The notes: generated by a model not told the origin, from the letters alone. Numbered from the stretch's first letter, positions 9,816 through 19,407 are shown. The stretch is 64,000 nt of DNA from Bacilli bacterium (GCA_017541885.1 JAFXYF010000014.1:65930-129929), one strand, 5' to 3'. Translations and numbers: made by a program.

Positions 9816-10338
9816 AATTAAGATAGACAAACAAAATATTAATAAAACAAAATACTATTATGATTATCTTATGATAGCAAAGAATTCAAAAATTATATTA
9901 AAAAAAAGAAATTATAAAGTAAAGAAGTATAGTGAGTTCATATTAAGTATTGGAGTTTATTTTTTATCATTAATATTTCTTTTGGGCATTATGTTATATG
10001 TAGGATTTACAAGTTACCTTCTTACGTTCTTTTGGATTTTATTAATAATTTTTATAACTTTGATAAGAGCAGAAATTAATTTTAAAAAAACTATAAAAAG
10101 TATGCTCCCATATAAAAGAACTATAATCATAGATAAAGATGGTGTAACATCGCATTTAGAAGGTAGAAGTGATTTAACAGTAAACTGGAGTCAAATTGCA
10201 TTTATATTTGAAACAGAATTAACACTTGCATTTATTATGAAAGATGCATCTCAGCCAATAGGTGTTGCTATTGAGTACAAAGATGAAATATTATCTGCCA
10301 TAAGTAAAGTTAAACCCGGAGGAATAATAAATAACTAG
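9808..10338 (+). CDS. YcxB-like membrane protein (second of a pair)
   Basis: This 176 aa protein has two hydrophobic helices (about residues 43-88) followed by a C-terminal domain containing DKDGVTSH and TVNWSQI, typical of the YcxB-like C-terminal fold. Function is unknown. I chose ATG 9808, seven bases after AAAGGAT; an ATG at 9799 overlaps that site and adds only three residues. It overlaps the previous gene by 8 bp, so translation is likely coupled. Confidence 0.75.
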   Translation: MIEIKIDKQNINKTKYYYDYLMIAKNSKIILKKRNYKVKKYSEFILSIGVYFLSLIFLLGIMLYVGFTSYLLTFFWILLIIFITLIRAEINFKKTIKSMLPYKRTIIIDKDGVTSHLEGRSDLTVNWSQIAFIFETELTLAFIMKDASQPIGVAIEYKDEILSAISKVKPGGIINN

Positions 10339-10366
10339 TTGAAATTATAAACTAATTATATATAAT
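10339..10366 (+). promoter_or_regulatory. Promoter for a short plus-strand RNA
   Basis: TTGAAA (10339-10344) and TATAAT (10361-10366) are separated by 16 bp, right after the YcxB-like gene. No plus-strand gene follows for 300 bases, only a short stretch ending in a terminator, so the promoter most likely makes a small RNA. Confidence 0.6.
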
Positions 10367-10372
10367 ATAAGT

Positions 10373-10445
10373 AGGAGCACTTAATTGTGTAGAGTTAAGT
10401 GTTACCTTATGGTTTGCACCAAACACTACTGTGTTAGGTGTTTTT
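10373..10445 (+). ncRNA. Candidate antisense (antitoxin) small RNA, about 73 nt
   Basis: A transcript from the TTGAAA-N16-TATAAT promoter would begin near 10373 and end at the hairpin/T-run at 10417-10445. It contains a perfect 7-bp stem CACTTAA / TTAAGTG (10378-10384 with 10395-10401) plus the terminator stem. It runs convergently towards a minus-strand 27-codon hydrophobic ORF at 10449-10532, so its 3' part would be antisense to the 3' end of that mRNA. Size and arrangement resemble the antisense RNA of Fst-type type I toxin-antitoxin loci. This is inference from layout only. Confidence 0.45.
10417..10445 (+). terminator. Terminator of the short plus-strand RNA
   Basis: CACCaAACAC pairs with GTGTTaGGTG around a TACT loop, followed by five T residues at 10441-10445. 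The minus-strand transcript would cross the same hairpin, where the strand is A-rich before it but not clearly U-rich after it. Confidence 0.7.
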
Positions 10446-10573
10446 CTTTTAATTTAAAACTATAATTAATAGATAAATTAAAAGGAAATTGGTTAAGATT
10501 AATAAAAAGACTAAAAAATCTTTCTTATTCATCAAATCACCTCCTTCCATTTGGAATCCGGTGACACCTAACA
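10432..10573. repeat. 10-bp inverted repeat flanking the small ORF
   Basis: TGTTAGGTGT at 10432-10441 is the exact reverse complement of ACACCTAACA at 10564-10573. The arms flank the 27-codon ORF and would let the 5' leader and 3' end of its mRNA pair. Looser inverted similarity (AGGAGCA-TTAA) extends outward around 10373-10384 and 10574-10585. Apart from these elements and the ORF, I see nothing else in the 345 bp gap. Confidence 0.6.
10449..10532 (-). CDS. 27-residue hydrophobic peptide, candidate type I toxin
   Basis: The minus strand encodes a 27-residue peptide beginning MNKKDFLVFLLILTNF: a short charged start and one long hydrophobic helix to the C-terminus. It is preceded by a near-perfect Shine-Dalgarno AAGGAGGTGAT five bases before the ATG, among the strongest in the window, which argues for real translation. 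The 5' leader contains TGTTAGGTGT (plus 10564-10573 complement), which can pair with ACACCTAACA near the 3' end of the same transcript. It is not an Fst, TxpA or BsrG sequence that I recognise. The alternative is a small membrane regulatory peptide. Confidence 0.55.
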   Translation of the reverse strand: MNKKDFLVFLLILTNFLLIYLLIIVLN

Positions 10574-10683
10574 TTAAATGCTCCTAATATATTATTCTTG
10601 TTTTTTTAACTAATAACACGAAAATAAGTGTATTTTTTTTACATATTTGATATAATAATAACTCAAGAAGAGCGGTGGAATAT

Positions 10684-11724
10684 ATGATAACATTAGAAGA
10701 AATTGAAAAAGAGTATGAAACATTTGATATTAAAACAAAAGAAGTACAGTCAATGGACTATTTTATAGGTTATCTTGAAGTAGGACAAGAAGATGCTGAA
10801 GAATTAATCAAGGTATATAATGATGAGATTAAAGGTGAAAAAGCCGCAAGAGTAATTGATAGAGTTAATTGCTTTATTAATTTTATTTCTTTAGAAGATG
10901 AAATAGATTATATTGGAGAAGATATTAATATCATTAAAGATATGATTTCTCATACTGAAGAATATCAAGATTACTATAGAACTATGGAACGTATTGCGAC
11001 AAGATTTAATTTTCTAGAACTAACTAGATTAATTGATTTTTCTACAGAGTATTATAATAAACAAGCAAAATTCTATGACTATGAAAGACAACAATTAGAA
11101 ATGCATGCAAGTCACATTCAAGTATATAATCCAAATGTTTATGATACTCGTGAAGTATTTAAAGAATTCATGAATAAAAAATTAAAAGAAATAGAAGAAT
11201 ATAGTATTGAAGAAATTGAATCAGATAAGAAACATTATAATGTTGAAGATGATTATGAAACATATATTGTAAGACCAGAAGTAAAATTTGGAATTCAAGA
11301 TCCAACTACACTTTATTTAAACATCGAAGCAGTTCTTGCAGAATTAGAATTATCTGAAAAAGAAATAGTTAAAGAAAGAAGAAAAACAATTTATAAAACA
11401 AATTTACGTGATTTAAAAAATACTAGATCTTATTACAAAAAGATTCTTGAAATAATCGATAAGAATATTGGTGCTTTAGTATTTATGGAAGATGTAATTG
11501 ATGAAAATAACTTCCGTGAATTAGTTAAATTATTAGACTTTATGATTACAGGATATGCAGATAATGTTAAGCATTATCAAAACAAAATAGAAACAATTTC
11601 TTATCATCCTGAAGGATATGATTTTGTTAATGAAAGATATAAATATAATCATGAAGAGTTAATGCAATTTGTAAAGAATAAATTAAAAGGCCTAAATAGT
11701 GAAAAAGAACTAGAAAAAAAATAA
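10684..11724 (+). CDS. Acidic helical protein of unknown function (346 aa)
   Basis: I do not recognise a family. The protein is soluble, very rich in Glu, Lys, Tyr and Ile, and appears almost wholly alpha-helical with heptad-like stretches, ending in a lysine/glutamate tail. ATG 10684 lies six bases after GCGGTGG; a GTG at 10675 sits within that site and is less likely. A TATAAT occurs at 10651-10656. It precedes dnaG by 44 bp, so it may be transcribed with the dnaG-rpoD-trmK group. Confidence 0.7.
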   Translation: MITLEEIEKEYETFDIKTKEVQSMDYFIGYLEVGQEDAEELIKVYNDEIKGEKAARVIDRVNCFINFISLEDEIDYIGEDINIIKDMISHTEEYQDYYRTMERIATRFNFLELTRLIDFSTEYYNKQAKFYDYERQQLEMHASHIQVYNPNVYDTREVFKEFMNKKLKEIEEYSIEEIESDKKHYNVEDDYETYIVRPEVKFGIQDPTTLYLNIEAVLAELELSEKEIVKERRKTIYKTNLRDLKNTRSYYKKILEIIDKNIGALVFMEDVIDENNFRELVKLLDFMITGYADNVKHYQNKIETISYHPEGYDFVNERYKYNHEELMQFVKNKLKGLNSEKELEKK

Positions 11725-11768
11725 AAAATGTGGTATTTAATATAGTGTGTATTTAAGGTGGTGGTAGA

Positions 11769-13493
11769 TTGAACAATGATTTAGCAAATACAATTCGTAG
11801 TAAAGTTGATATTGTTGATATTATTGGAGAGAGAATACCGCTTGTATCAAAAGGAAAGAACTTCTTTGGAGTATGTCCATTCCATGATGATACAAATCCT
11901 TCCATGTGTGTATCTCGTGAAAAACAGATTTATACTTGTTTCTCATGTCATGCCACTGGTAATGTATACACTTTTTTAATGAATTACGAACATATCGATT
12001 TTAAAGAAGCTCTTAAGTATTTAGGAGATAAAGTTGGAATTGATACAGGTAGTATTAAAATAGCAAAAAAATCTACTAAGTTTGATAAGTTATATGATGC
12101 TTATAATCTATCATTAAAATATTTCCAAAATAATTTAAATAGTGGAATTGGAAAAGAAGCTAAAGCTTATTTAGCAAAAAGAAGTATAGATGAAAAAATA
12201 ATTAAAGAGTTTGAAATTGGTCTATCTTTAGAAAAAAGAGATGACTTAACTAAATTATTAACAAGTAAAGATTATGATTTAGTTACTCTAAATAGAATTG
12301 GCTTATCTAGTGATGATCATGATATCTATAATGATAGAATTATGTTTCCACTATATGATGTTAATGGTAGAGTAGTAGGATTTAGTGGAAGAATATATAA
12401 AGATGTAGATCAAAATAAATATCTAAATACAAAAGAAACTGATATCTTTAAAAAAGGTGAAATGTTATATCATTATCACATTGCAAGGGAAGTTTGTCGG
12501 GAAAAGAAATCCGTTATTGTAATGGAAGGTTTCATGGATGTAATTAGAGCATCTACAATAGGTATTAAAAATACTGTTGCCTTAATGGGAACAGCATTAA
12601 CTAAAGAACAAATATCTTTATTAAAAAGATTATCAAATAATATTATTTTATGTTTAGATGGTGATGGTCCAGGACAACACGCAACTGAAGCAATTGGTGA
12701 CCATTTATTAGAACAAGGACTAGAAGTAAAAGTAATAGTTTTACCTGATCCTGATGATCCAGATACTTATATCTTAAAAAATGGAAAAGAGCGTTTTGAG
12801 GGACTAGTTGATTCAGCAATAAATTTCTCAGATTATAAAATGCAAAAGATGAAAGAATCTGTAGACTTTAGAAGTGATGAAGAAAAAGCTGCTTATATCA
12901 ATAAAGTTATTGTAGAAACAGCAAAATTAACTGATCCAATAAGACGTGAAGTAATCCTAAAAAGACTTGCAAAAGAGTTTGATATAGGTTATAATACACT
13001 GGAAATGCGTATGAATAGTCTCTTAGAAGATAAACCTAAAGAAGAGGCAATAGTAATACCAAAGAAAAAGAGTACAAAGAAAGATAAGTATACAAAAGCA
13101 TATGAACAAATATTATACTTTATGCTTAATAAAGATTGGGTTATCACACAAGTCGAAAAAGAAAAAATAATCTTCCCAACGGAAGTAATGAGAACGACTT
13201 GTAGTGAAATCATCTATTATTATAAAAAGTATGGTATAATTAATGTCGCAGATTTTTATACTTATGTGCAAGATAAAGAGAATATTCTAACATTCTTGAA
13301 TAGTATTTTAGCTGAGGACTATGTAGAGGATACCACAAAGGATGAGTTGTTTGAGTACTTTAAAGTTATAAAAGAATATATAAAGAAACAAGAAATAACA
13401 AGACTCACAAATAAGATGAAAAAAGAGACGGACCCAATAGAACAAGCTAAAATAGTTGAAAAGATTAGAAAGTTAAGGTTAGGAGATAGTTAG
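11769..13493 (+). CDS. dnaG: DNA primase DnaG
   Basis: DnaG makes the RNA primers for replication. The 574 aa protein has an N-terminal zinc-binding CHC2 domain ([10 protein letters not shown] then CFSCHATGN), the catalytic core, and a TOPRIM domain with VIVMEGFMD and CLDGDGPG. The C-terminal part should be the helicase-interacting domain. The start appears to be TTG 11769, positioned after AAGGTGGTGG; no in-frame ATG lies nearby. The gene sits 1 bp before rpoD, the classical macromolecular synthesis arrangement without rpsU. Confidence 0.96.
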   Translation: MNNDLANTIRSKVDIVDIIGERIPLVSKGKNFFGVCPFHDDTNPSMCVSREKQIYTCFSCHATGNVYTFLMNYEHIDFKEALKYLGDKVGIDTGSIKIAKKSTKFDKLYDAYNLSLKYFQNNLNSGIGKEAKAYLAKRSIDEKIIKEFEIGLSLEKRDDLTKLLTSKDYDLVTLNRIGLSSDDHDIYNDRIMFPLYDVNGRVVGFSGRIYKDVDQNKYLNTKETDIFKKGEMLYHYHIAREVCREKKSVIVMEGFMDVIRASTIGIKNTVALMGTALTKEQISLLKRLSNNIILCLDGDGPGQHATEAIGDHLLEQGLEVKVIVLPDPDDPDTYILKNGKERFEGLVDSAINFSDYKMQKMKESVDFRSDEEKAAYINKVIVETAKLTDPIRREVILKRLAKEFDIGYNTLEMRMNSLLEDKPKEEAIVIPKKKSTKKDKYTKAYEQILYFMLNKDWVITQVEKEKIIFPTEVMRTTCSEIIYYYKKYGIINVADFYTYVQDKENILTFLNSILAEDYVEDTTKDELFEYFKVIKEYIKKQEITRLTNKMKKETDPIEQAKIVEKIRKLRLGDS

Positions 13494-13494
13494 T

Positions 13495-14586
13495 ATGGTT
13501 GAAGAAATAAAGACTCTCGACGAAAGAAAAGAAAAGTTATTAGCAGTAGGTAAGAAACAAGGTTTCATTACTTATGAACAATTAGCAGATCAACTAAAAG
13601 GACTAGATGTTGATAGTGACTCATTAGATGAATTATATAATTTCTTAGTAGAAAACAATATTGACATCGTATCAGAAGATGGACAAGATGATGCTTCTGG
13701 AGAAGAAATAACTGAAGAAATGTCAGTTGAAAATTTAACATTATCTAAAGATGTTAAAATTAATGATCCAGTAAGAATGTACTTAAAAGAAATTGGACGT
13801 ATTAACTTACTTACATCAGATGAAGAATTTGAATATGCTAAAAGAGCAGAAGCAGGGGATGAGGAAGCAAAGAGAATGCTAGCTGAATCTAACCTACGTT
13901 TAGTTGTAAGTATTGCCAAAAGATATGTTGGACGTGGAATGTTATTCTTAGATCTTATCCAAGAAGGAAACATTGGTCTAATGAAAGCAGTAGATAAATT
14001 CGATCCAACAAAAGGATATAAATTCTCAACATATGCTACATGGTGGATTAGACAAGCTATTACAAGAGCAATAGCCGATCAAGCAAGAACAATCCGTGTA
14101 CCAGTACATATGGTTGAAACAATCAATAAATTAGCAAGAGTACAAAGACAATTAACACAAGAGTTAAATCGTGAACCAACAGATGAAGAAATTGCTAAGA
14201 AATTAGGAATTACAGTTGAAAAAGTACGTGAAGTATATAAAATATCACAAGATCCAGTATCATTAGAAACTCCAATTGGAGAAGAAGATGATTCACATTT
14301 AGGAGACTTCATAAAAGATGAAAGAACTATGGGTCCAGAAGAATATGCAACTGTTGAAATGTTAAAAGAAGAATTACGCGGTGTACTTGCAACCTTAACT
14401 GAAAGAGAAGAAAAAGTATTAAGATTACGTTTTGGACTAGACGATGGACAATGCAGAACTCTAGAAGAAGTTGGACAAATCTTTGGAGTAACTCGTGAAC
14501 GTATTCGTCAAATTGAAGCAAAAGCTCTAAGAAAATTAAGACATCCATCTCGTTCTCGTAAACTAAAGGACTTCTTAACAGATTAA
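13495..14586 (+). CDS. rpoD: Primary sigma factor RpoD (SigA)
   Basis: This is the housekeeping sigma factor, 363 aa, about the length of Bacillus SigA. Region 1.2 starts at [11 protein letters not shown], region 2 includes [14 protein letters not shown] and the -10 reading helix around [14 protein letters not shown], and region 4.2 contains [21 protein letters not shown]. Region 1.1 is an acidic N-terminal domain. ATG 13495 follows AGGAG by eight bases. Its stop codon overlaps the trmK start by one base. Confidence 0.98.
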   Translation: MVEEIKTLDERKEKLLAVGKKQGFITYEQLADQLKGLDVDSDSLDELYNFLVENNIDIVSEDGQDDASGEEITEEMSVENLTLSKDVKINDPVRMYLKEIGRINLLTSDEEFEYAKRAEAGDEEAKRMLAESNLRLVVSIAKRYVGRGMLFLDLIQEGNIGLMKAVDKFDPTKGYKFSTYATWWIRQAITRAIADQARTIRVPVHMVETINKLARVQRQLTQELNREPTDEEIAKKLGITVEKVREVYKISQDPVSLETPIGEEDDSHLGDFIKDERTMGPEEYATVEMLKEELRGVLATLTEREEKVLRLRFGLDDGQCRTLEEVGQIFGVTRERIRQIEAKALRKLRHPSRSRKLKDFLTD

Positions 14587-15254
14587 TGAAAATTAATGAA
14601 AGATTAGAACGAATAGGAGATTTAGTGGAAGCTAACTCCTTTTGTTTAGATGTTGGATGTGATCATGCATTACTAGATATCTATTTAGTAAAGAAAAACA
14701 AAAACATAAAAGCAATCGCATCTGATATTGCAGAAGGACCTCTAGAACAAGCAAAACAAAATATTATAAGAGAAAATTTAGAGAACGAAATAGAAACAAG
14801 ATTAGGACCTGGTCTTAAAACATATAGTGAAGGTATAGATACAATTATTATTTCTGGAATGGGTGGAAGAAATATAATTGGTATTTGTAAAGATTCTCCA
14901 AAAGTATTAAAAAAAATTAATACTTTAATAATAAGTCCAAATAATTATCAAGAAGATGTTAAAAGATATCTTTGTAAGAATGGATTCTATATTGAAAATG
15001 AAGAATTTGTAAGAGATAAAAAATTTATCTATCAAATAATAATCTTTAAGAAAGGTAAAAAGAAATATACTAATAAAGAATATTTCTTTGGACCAGTATT
15101 CTTAATTAAAAAAGGGCCATTATTTAGAGAGTATTATGAAAGAGAATTAAAAACTAGAGAAATATTAATTAGTATTTTACCTAATAAATATTTCCTAAGA
15201 AAAAAACAAATTTCTAAAGAAATTGATATGATTAAAAAAGAGATAGAAGACTAG
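14586..15254 (+). CDS. trmK: tRNA (adenine22-N1)-methyltransferase TrmK
   Basis: TrmK methylates N1 of A22 in bacterial tRNAs. The 222 aa protein has the SAM-binding motif LDVGCDHALLDIYL near the N-terminus, a SDIAEGPLEQA segment and IISGMGGR, all typical of the family, followed by a helical C-terminal part. The start codon overlaps the rpoD stop (TAATG), and the same rpoD-trmK neighbourhood is seen in Bacillus. In many Bacilli a Nif3-like gene (yqfO) follows; here it does not. Confidence 0.93.
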   Translation: MKINERLERIGDLVEANSFCLDVGCDHALLDIYLVKKNKNIKAIASDIAEGPLEQAKQNIIRENLENEIETRLGPGLKTYSEGIDTIIISGMGGRNIIGICKDSPKVLKKINTLIISPNNYQEDVKRYLCKNGFYIENEEFVRDKKFIYQIIIFKKGKKKYTNKEYFFGPVFLIKKGPLFREYYERELKTREILISILPNKYFLRKKQISKEIDMIKKEIED

Positions 15255-15270
15255 TATTTAGTCTTCTTTT
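15246..15270 (+). terminator. Terminator after trmK
   Basis: GAAGACTA pairs with TAGTCTTC, followed by a T-rich tract. The stem includes the trmK stop codon. Confidence 0.8.
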
Positions 15271-15306
15271 GTTTTATAATACTTTTAAGGACTTTGAGGT
15301 GTGGAA

Positions 15307-16515
15307 ATGAAAAAATATGTAGTATTAATGATTAGTATCATTTTATTACTTCTAGGAACTAACGTTTATGCAAAAGATACTGTTTATTCATTAAATAAAT
15401 ATGATAAAGAAGAATATAAGTATATAATTAAAGATCAAGATAAAGGTTATGTAACCGCAGGTATTTATGAAACAGAAAAAGAAAATCATATTTTAATAGT
15501 TGATTATAAAAAAGATGGTTCAATTAAATGGCAATTAAAACTAAAAGAATATGATGCAACTGATTTATATGGCATTACTTATTCTTATGGAGAAGATGGA
15601 AGAATTGATGGCTTTTTATTAGTTGTTAAAAATGATACCTTTAAGTTTTGGAAAATTTCTTTAGATGGAGAATTTGTTGAAGAAAAAGAAACTAATTTAT
15701 TTGGAGAAATTGAACTAGAGTCATTCATAGAATCATCTGATAAAATGGGTTATCTTCTATATGGAAAATTAGACTCAAAAGCATTTATCGCAAAGTATGA
15801 TGGAAGTCTTAATTTAGTATGGATTAAAACTTACGAAGATATGAAAAAGATAAATGAATTAATTGATGAATATGAAGCAGGATACTATGCAATTGTAGAA
15901 ACTGATGAGGTAAATAAACTAATTAAATTTGATACAGAAGGAAATGCCTTAAGTGTAATAAAAGAAGATTTTGATTCTACAAATTTACACTTACTACAAG
16001 GAAATGATTCATATTTAGTTTATGGATACACTAATGATGTTAAAATAAATAATTCTAATAGTGGTAGTTATTTTATAATAAGATATAATTTAGTAGATAA
16101 AGTTCTATGGGAAACTATTGGAGATGAACCAGTAGATGAAAACAAACTAATTAAATTAAATGAAACAAATCATAATTATTATTTATTACATACTAATAGT
16201 AATGATAATAGTATTGAAGTTTCTCGTATTGATTTAGATGGTGTAGTAGTAGAAAAAGTAAAGAAATTAAAGAATGATTATTATGATATGAATGGTTTTT
16301 CATTTGATCATAATGTCTTATATTTCATTGGACAAATTAATTGTCCTGAAGATGATAATTGTGATTATAATGCTAAATCTTTATTCTTAGTAAGTAGTGA
16401 AGATAAAGTAATTGAAGTAGAAGATAAAGATAGTAAAACTATTCTAATTATTACTGGAATAATAATCATACTTATCGGAATTATGTATTTATATAAAAAG
16501 AAAAAGAAACATTAG
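15307..16515 (+). CDS. Secreted, C-terminally membrane-anchored protein of unknown function
   Basis: This 402 aa protein has a signal peptide (hydrophobic residues about 4-20, likely cut after NVYA) and a C-terminal membrane helix (about residues 377-396) ending in KKKKKH. The extracellular part shows loosely repeated units with aromatic and KDG/GSL-type turns, compatible with a beta-propeller or PQQ-like repeat fold. I can find no LPxTG motif before the C-terminal helix. ATG 15307 follows GAGGTG; the GTG at 15301 is part of that site. Function is unknown. Confidence 0.75.
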   Translation: MKKYVVLMISIILLLLGTNVYAKDTVYSLNKYDKEEYKYIIKDQDKGYVTAGIYETEKENHILIVDYKKDGSIKWQLKLKEYDATDLYGITYSYGEDGRIDGFLLVVKNDTFKFWKISLDGEFVEEKETNLFGEIELESFIESSDKMGYLLYGKLDSKAFIAKYDGSLNLVWIKTYEDMKKINELIDEYEAGYYAIVETDEVNKLIKFDTEGNALSVIKEDFDSTNLHLLQGNDSYLVYGYTNDVKINNSNSGSYFIIRYNLVDKVLWETIGDEPVDENKLIKLNETNHNYYLLHTNSNDNSIEVSRIDLDGVVVEKVKKLKNDYYDMNGFSFDHNVLYFIGQINCPEDDNCDYNAKSLFLVSSEDKVIEVEDKDSKTILIITGIIIILIGIMYLYKKKKKH

Positions 16516-16527
16516 TTTCTTTTTTTC
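16503..16527. terminator. Bidirectional terminator
   Basis: AAAGAAAC / GTTTCTTT with a short loop is flanked by an A-run and a T-run, serving two convergent genes whose stop codons overlap here. Confidence 0.75.
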
Positions 16528-16841
16528 TTTGGTATTAAAGTACCAATAAAAGTAGAAAATAAAATTAAAAAATAATAAATAAAATATTTAATATTAAAAG
16601 AATTATTAAGTAGATGTAATACTATAGAAACAATTATAAAAACAATCGAAAAAGAATAGGGTAAAAACTTATTCTTATTCTTTCTTAAGAATAATCCAGA
16701 AGAAGCAAATAAGAAGAATAGTAAAAATAATTTTATAATTTGAAATAATTCTTTTGATAATAATTCATAATAATAAAAAGTAGAAAAAAGAATAAATGTA
16801 ATAAAGAATACTAATAGAGATATTAAAAATTTACGATACAT
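16512..16841 (-). CDS. Four-helix membrane protein, TIGR04086-like
   Basis: This 109 aa protein consists of about four membrane helices with short charged links and a C-terminal KKKKRN. Length and topology match the TIGR04086/YrzE family of small Firmicute membrane proteins, but sequence support is weak. ATG (complement of 16839-16841) follows AAGGTGAT; an upstream GTG overlaps that site. It converges on the preceding gene with a 4 bp overlap of stop regions. Confidence 0.65.
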   Translation of the reverse strand: MYRKFLISLLVFFITFILFSTFYYYELLSKELFQIIKLFLLFFLFASSGLFLRKNKNKFLPYSFSIVFIIVSIVLHLLNNSFNIKYFIYYFLILFSTFIGTLIPKKKRN

Positions 16842-16914
16842 AATAATCACCTTAATAATTAATATGAATAGTATAAAAAAACTATTCTAGGAAAAAATAA
16901 AAATAGGTGAATCT

Positions 16915-17535
16915 ATGAACTATTTTATTATTGGAATTAGAAGTATCTTTTTTTATTTAGTAATAATGATTGTATATAAAATAATGGGTAAAAGAGAAAT
17001 AGGTGAATTATCTATAATTGATTTTGTAGTATCAATATATATTGCTGAATTAGTCGCAATATCAATAGAAAACTATAAAGAAAGTATTTTAATATCGCTC
17101 ATCCCAATAATCCTTTTAGTAACATTAGAAATAATTACAGCGAAAATCTCTCTTAAAAATAAAAGAATAAGAGATTTAATAGATGGAAAACCTTCTATTA
17201 TTATTGAAAAAGGTAAATTAAACATTAAAGAAATGAATAGACTTCGTTATAACTTAGATGACCTATTAATTCAATTAAGATCAGAATCAATTAGTTCTAT
17301 TAATGAAGTAGATTATGCTATTTTAGAATCTAATGGTAAACTATCAGTCTTTAAAAAAGAGGACAATAAAAGATATCCATTTCCTGTAATATTAGATGGA
17401 AAAATAGATAAAGAAGTTTTAACAAAGAATAATAAAACAAAAAAAGAATTAGAAAAAGATTTAAAAAATACATCTTTAGAAAAAATATTATATGCATTCT
17501 ATGATGAAAATGAATTATACATTATAGAAAAATGA
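16915..17535 (+). CDS. DUF421-family membrane protein (YetF-like)
   Basis: The 206 aa protein has the DUF421 layout: hydrophobic N-terminal helices (about residues 4-80), the conserved stretch MGKREIGELSIIDFV, and a cytoplasmic domain with DGKPSIIIEKGKL and an LRYNLDDL helix. These proteins are widespread in Firmicutes (YetF, YdfR, YkjA); molecular function is poorly known. ATG 16915 follows ATAGGTGAATCT. Confidence 0.9.
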   Translation: MNYFIIGIRSIFFYLVIMIVYKIMGKREIGELSIIDFVVSIYIAELVAISIENYKESILISLIPIILLVTLEIITAKISLKNKRIRDLIDGKPSIIIEKGKLNIKEMNRLRYNLDDLLIQLRSESISSINEVDYAILESNGKLSVFKKEDNKRYPFPVILDGKIDKEVLTKNNKTKKELEKDLKNTSLEKILYAFYDENELYIIEK

Positions 17536-17578
17536 CATATTTTTTTATATACCTGAATTAAAATAAAATGGGTGAAAC

Positions 17579-18706
17579 ATGAAAAAGATAATAATAGTAT
17601 TTTTTATATTTATATTTCTTCTAATCTTATTACCAGAAAAAGAAATAGAAGAAGAAACAAGAGGAGTATTTATAAGTTATATAGAAATTAGTAAATATTT
17701 AAAAGATAAAAATGAAATAGAAAGTAAAAATAATATTAATAAAATGATTAATAATATTAAAGAATTAAATCTAAATACAATTATTCTACAAGTTAGACCA
17801 GCAATGGATGCAATATATCAGTCTAAAATATTTCCGATAAGTAAATACCTTTCTGATAATAACTATTATTCATATGATGTTTTAGATTATTTTATTAATG
17901 AATCTCATAAAGAAAATATTAAGATAATTGCTTGGATTAATCCATATAGAGTTCTAACAAAAGGTACTATAAATGATATTCCAAATAACAGTCCAACTTA
18001 TAAATATATTGGTACAGATATTCTTTATGAGAATAATGGAGTATTCTTAAATCCTGCAAGGCCTGAATCAACTGAATTAATTATAAATGGAGTAGAAGAA
18101 ATTTTAAATTATGATGTAGATGGAATAATAATGGATGATTATTTTTATCCTGGAAATAATGTAGATGAAAAAGAATATTTAGATTCTAAAACAAATTTAA
18201 GCAGAGAAGAATATCATTTAAATACAATAAACAATATGGTAAAAAATGTTCATGATACTTGTAGTAAAAGGAAAGTATTATTTGGAATATCTCCAGAAGG
18301 AAATATTGAGAATAATTATCATAAGAACTATGCAGATGTTAAAAAATGGTTAAGTACAAAAGACTATGTAGATTTTATTATTCCACAACTCTATTATGGC
18401 TTTGAAAATGAAACAAAACCATTTGTAGAAACATCTAATTATTGGGATGAAATGATTAAAGATAATATTCCATTAATTCCTGCTTTAGCTTTTTATAAAA
18501 CAGGAGTAGAAGATAATTATGCTAAAAGTGGAAAAAATGAATGGATTAATAATCATAATATTATAGAAAAAGAAATAATTCATAGTAGAACATTAAGTCA
18601 TTATAAAGGATTTGTTCTCTATAGATATGATAGTATTTTCTCTGAAAATGTGACAAAATCAAGTCAAGAAGAAATTGAAAACATGAAAAAAGCATTAGTT
18701 TCATAA
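17579..18706 (+). CDS. Family 10-like glycosyl hydrolase (GHL10/DUF187), secreted or membrane-anchored
   Basis: The 375 aa protein has an N-terminal hydrophobic helix (residues 3-19) and a TIM-barrel domain of the glycosyl hydrolase-like 10 family, as in YngK. Typical segments are TRGVFISY at the first strand, LNTIILQVRPAMDA, IIAWINPYRVL, and GIIMDDYFYP. The likely role is hydrolysis of a cell-wall or extracellular glycan, though substrates for the family are poorly known. ATG 17579 follows GGGTGAAAC. Confidence 0.88.
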   Translation: MKKIIIVFFIFIFLLILLPEKEIEEETRGVFISYIEISKYLKDKNEIESKNNINKMINNIKELNLNTIILQVRPAMDAIYQSKIFPISKYLSDNNYYSYDVLDYFINESHKENIKIIAWINPYRVLTKGTINDIPNNSPTYKYIGTDILYENNGVFLNPARPESTELIINGVEEILNYDVDGIIMDDYFYPGNNVDEKEYLDSKTNLSREEYHLNTINNMVKNVHDTCSKRKVLFGISPEGNIENNYHKNYADVKKWLSTKDYVDFIIPQLYYGFENETKPFVETSNYWDEMIKDNIPLIPALAFYKTGVEDNYAKSGKNEWINNHNIIEKEIIHSRTLSHYKGFVLYRYDSIFSENVTKSSQEEIENMKKALVS

Positions 18707-18742
18707 AAAATTTGTTATAATTAATATAAAGGTAGTGATTAT

Positions 18743-19363
18743 ATGAATAAAAAAGGTTTTACATTAGTAGAACTAATTGCCATGATGGTTGTAATTGGAA
18801 TACTTATGGCAATAACAATTCCAAATATTTCTGGAATTATCAAAAAGAATAGAGAGGATCAAGCAATAGAAGACGTTAACAAGATGGTAAGTAATGTAAA
18901 AGCAAAATTAGATTCTGGAAAAGTAGAAAAGCCTAATGTTAATGAGTGCGTTGTATTCACATTAAAAAGTGCTGATACTAATGATGATATTGGTGCAGGA
19001 TTAAATGGCGGTGTATATGATCCCCTAGGAACATTTGTTGTCGCAGCAAGAAAACCTCTAGAAGGTGAAGCAGCAACAAGTTCATACAAGTATTATATTC
19101 ACTTATATGAAACAAAAGATGATGGAGGCAACAGAAGTGTTTTTATGACAACAACAGATTATGGAGATCCTACAATAATTGACTATGATGACTTTGTTAA
19201 TAATCCAGAAGATAACTTTCCAAAACTAGTAACTGGTGAGTTTACAAATAGACTAGATACAGAAAATTATGAAACTAATTTAGAAGAAATGAAAGAAATA
19301 TTAAATAACGTTTGGGAAGATGGAGACTTATGTAGTAAAGTCTTAGCAGTGTATATCAAATAA
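18743..19363 (+). CDS. Type IV prepilin-like protein (pilin A)
   Basis: The 206 aa protein begins MNKKGFTLVELIAMM, the class III signal recognised by prepilin peptidase, which cuts after the glycine and methylates the new phenylalanine. A hydrophobic helix follows (about residues 6-30) and a globular C-terminal domain. ATG 18743 follows GGTAGTGATT, with a TATAAT at about 18716. A second prepilin gene follows 86 bp downstream. No prepilin peptidase or platform protein is in the window. Confidence 0.92.
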   Translation: MNKKGFTLVELIAMMVVIGILMAITIPNISGIIKKNREDQAIEDVNKMVSNVKAKLDSGKVEKPNVNECVVFTLKSADTNDDIGAGLNGGVYDPLGTFVVAARKPLEGEAATSSYKYYIHLYETKDDGGNRSVFMTTTDYGDPTIIDYDDFVNNPEDNFPKLVTGEFTNRLDTENYETNLEEMKEILNNVWEDGDLCSKVLAVYIK

Positions 19364-19386
19364 TGTAAAGAAAATGAAAATCTATT

Positions 19387-19407
19387 GCACAAGAAAAAAA
19401 GTTGTGC
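19387..19407. promoter_or_regulatory. Inverted repeat between the two prepilin genes
   Basis: GCACAA (19387-19392) and TTGTGC (19402-19407) form a perfect 6-bp inverted repeat with a 9-base A-rich spacer. It is not followed by a T-run. It sits between a candidate -35 TTGCAC (19385-19390) and -10 TAACAT (19408-19413), so it may be an operator or an mRNA-processing hairpin. Confidence 0.45.

Noticed and set aside
10339..10683. tRNA or riboswitch in the 345 bp gap
   Set aside because: No cloverleaf or known riboswitch core is seen; the content is explained by the small RNA, small ORF and inverted repeats.
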